Source: Sweltsa coloradensis (taxonomy: Eukaryota; Arthropoda; Insecta; Plecoptera; Chloroperlidae). Taken from it: a stretch of 64,000 nt of DNA. Location: assembly GCA_024449915.1 (NCBI GenBank), contig JAMZAV010001282.1, forward strand, positions 310,001-374,000, in the 5' to 3' direction. Shown in pieces: positions 63,937 to 64,000 of this stretch. The translations under genes were made by a program, and so were the position numbers. The notes below the pieces were generated by a model. The model did no database searches. It was not told the origin of the DNA and saw only the letters and a program-made list of their open reading frames with translations. Numbering within the stretch: position 1 is the first letter of the stretch; every line of letters starts with the position of its first letter.

Positions 63937-64000
63937 TGACGAGTTTAAGAATAAAACTTGCCATCTTTTGTCGACTGATCCCTCTGTTCTTGATCTTGAT
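63788..64000 (+). CDS. Partial ORF with a 42-residue repeat module, unknown family
   Basis: The frame in phase with the serpin reads FIVESVDDGGYKKLCEQLSS, then DPSSVDLIGDVLTYVKTVCK and IKKKG. After a one-base shift in the A9-GGG run (63913-63924) a second module follows: PVDDEFKNKTCHLLSTDPS and VLDLD to the window end. The two align over 22 positions as VDDxxxxKxCxxLS(S/T)DPSxxDL, with a period of 42 residues. The family is not recognised. It may be a separate gene or the C-terminal extension of the serpin. Confidence 0.5.

Overview
The window reads as AT-rich, repeat-saturated nuclear DNA of an invertebrate, probably an arthropod. The inference rests on the secreted serpin gene at the right edge, the CR1/Jockey-like LINE remnants, the tRNA-derived SINEs and the abundance of short inverted-repeat DNA transposons. 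I cannot name the species. There are no bacterial-style operons, rRNA genes or CRISPR arrays. Most open frames are short and fall inside repeats.

Only one gene is clearly recognisable. It is a secreted, apparently intronless serpin starting at 62355 and running to the right edge. Its frame is broken once by a single extra base (about 62809-62811). It also lacks a stop after the serpin domain and reads on into an unrelated region that encodes a 42-residue tandem module (63788-64000). Weaker coding candidates are a C-terminal-exon-like frame at 30415-30585 and two short sequences bracketed by good splice signals (16662-16711 and 33883-33906).

The other 62 kb is a layered graveyard and nursery of mobile elements. 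SINE-1 is a tRNA-headed family with about a dozen copies. SINE-B is a second tRNA-headed family with two full copies and several fragments. A third group (0.5, 1.5 and 22 kb) has tRNA-like cores flanked by inverted copies of the element's own body. LINE remnants include reverse-transcriptase fragments at 10970-11140, 11246-11565 and 16080-16231, plus several 3' tails. Short DNA transposons include a hAT-like family with 8-bp target duplications (four loci, two nearly identical), three elements with 3-bp duplications (38779, 30824, 58303) and one with a TA duplication (35861). Several large palindromes are present, and three further dispersed families are named here C, E and CR-6.

Layout: 0-5 kb inverted tRNA-like elements, family C and SINEs; 5-17 kb SINE-B, family C, LINE pieces, families D and G; 17-30 kb LINE tails, a nested palindrome (21.6-22.5 kb), family E and a 630-bp palindrome (28.4-29.0 kb); 30-43 kb SINE-1, a 3-bp-duplication MITE, family C, the TA-duplication MITE, CR-6 and compound hAT-like copies; 43-57 kb hAT-like copy, CR-6, SINEs and poorly resolved AT-rich DNA; 57-62 kb a palindrome, the nested hAT-like/Harbinger-like locus, families E and C, and a hAT-like copy just upstream of the serpin. 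That last copy ends 16 bases before an NRF-1-type palindrome near the serpin start.
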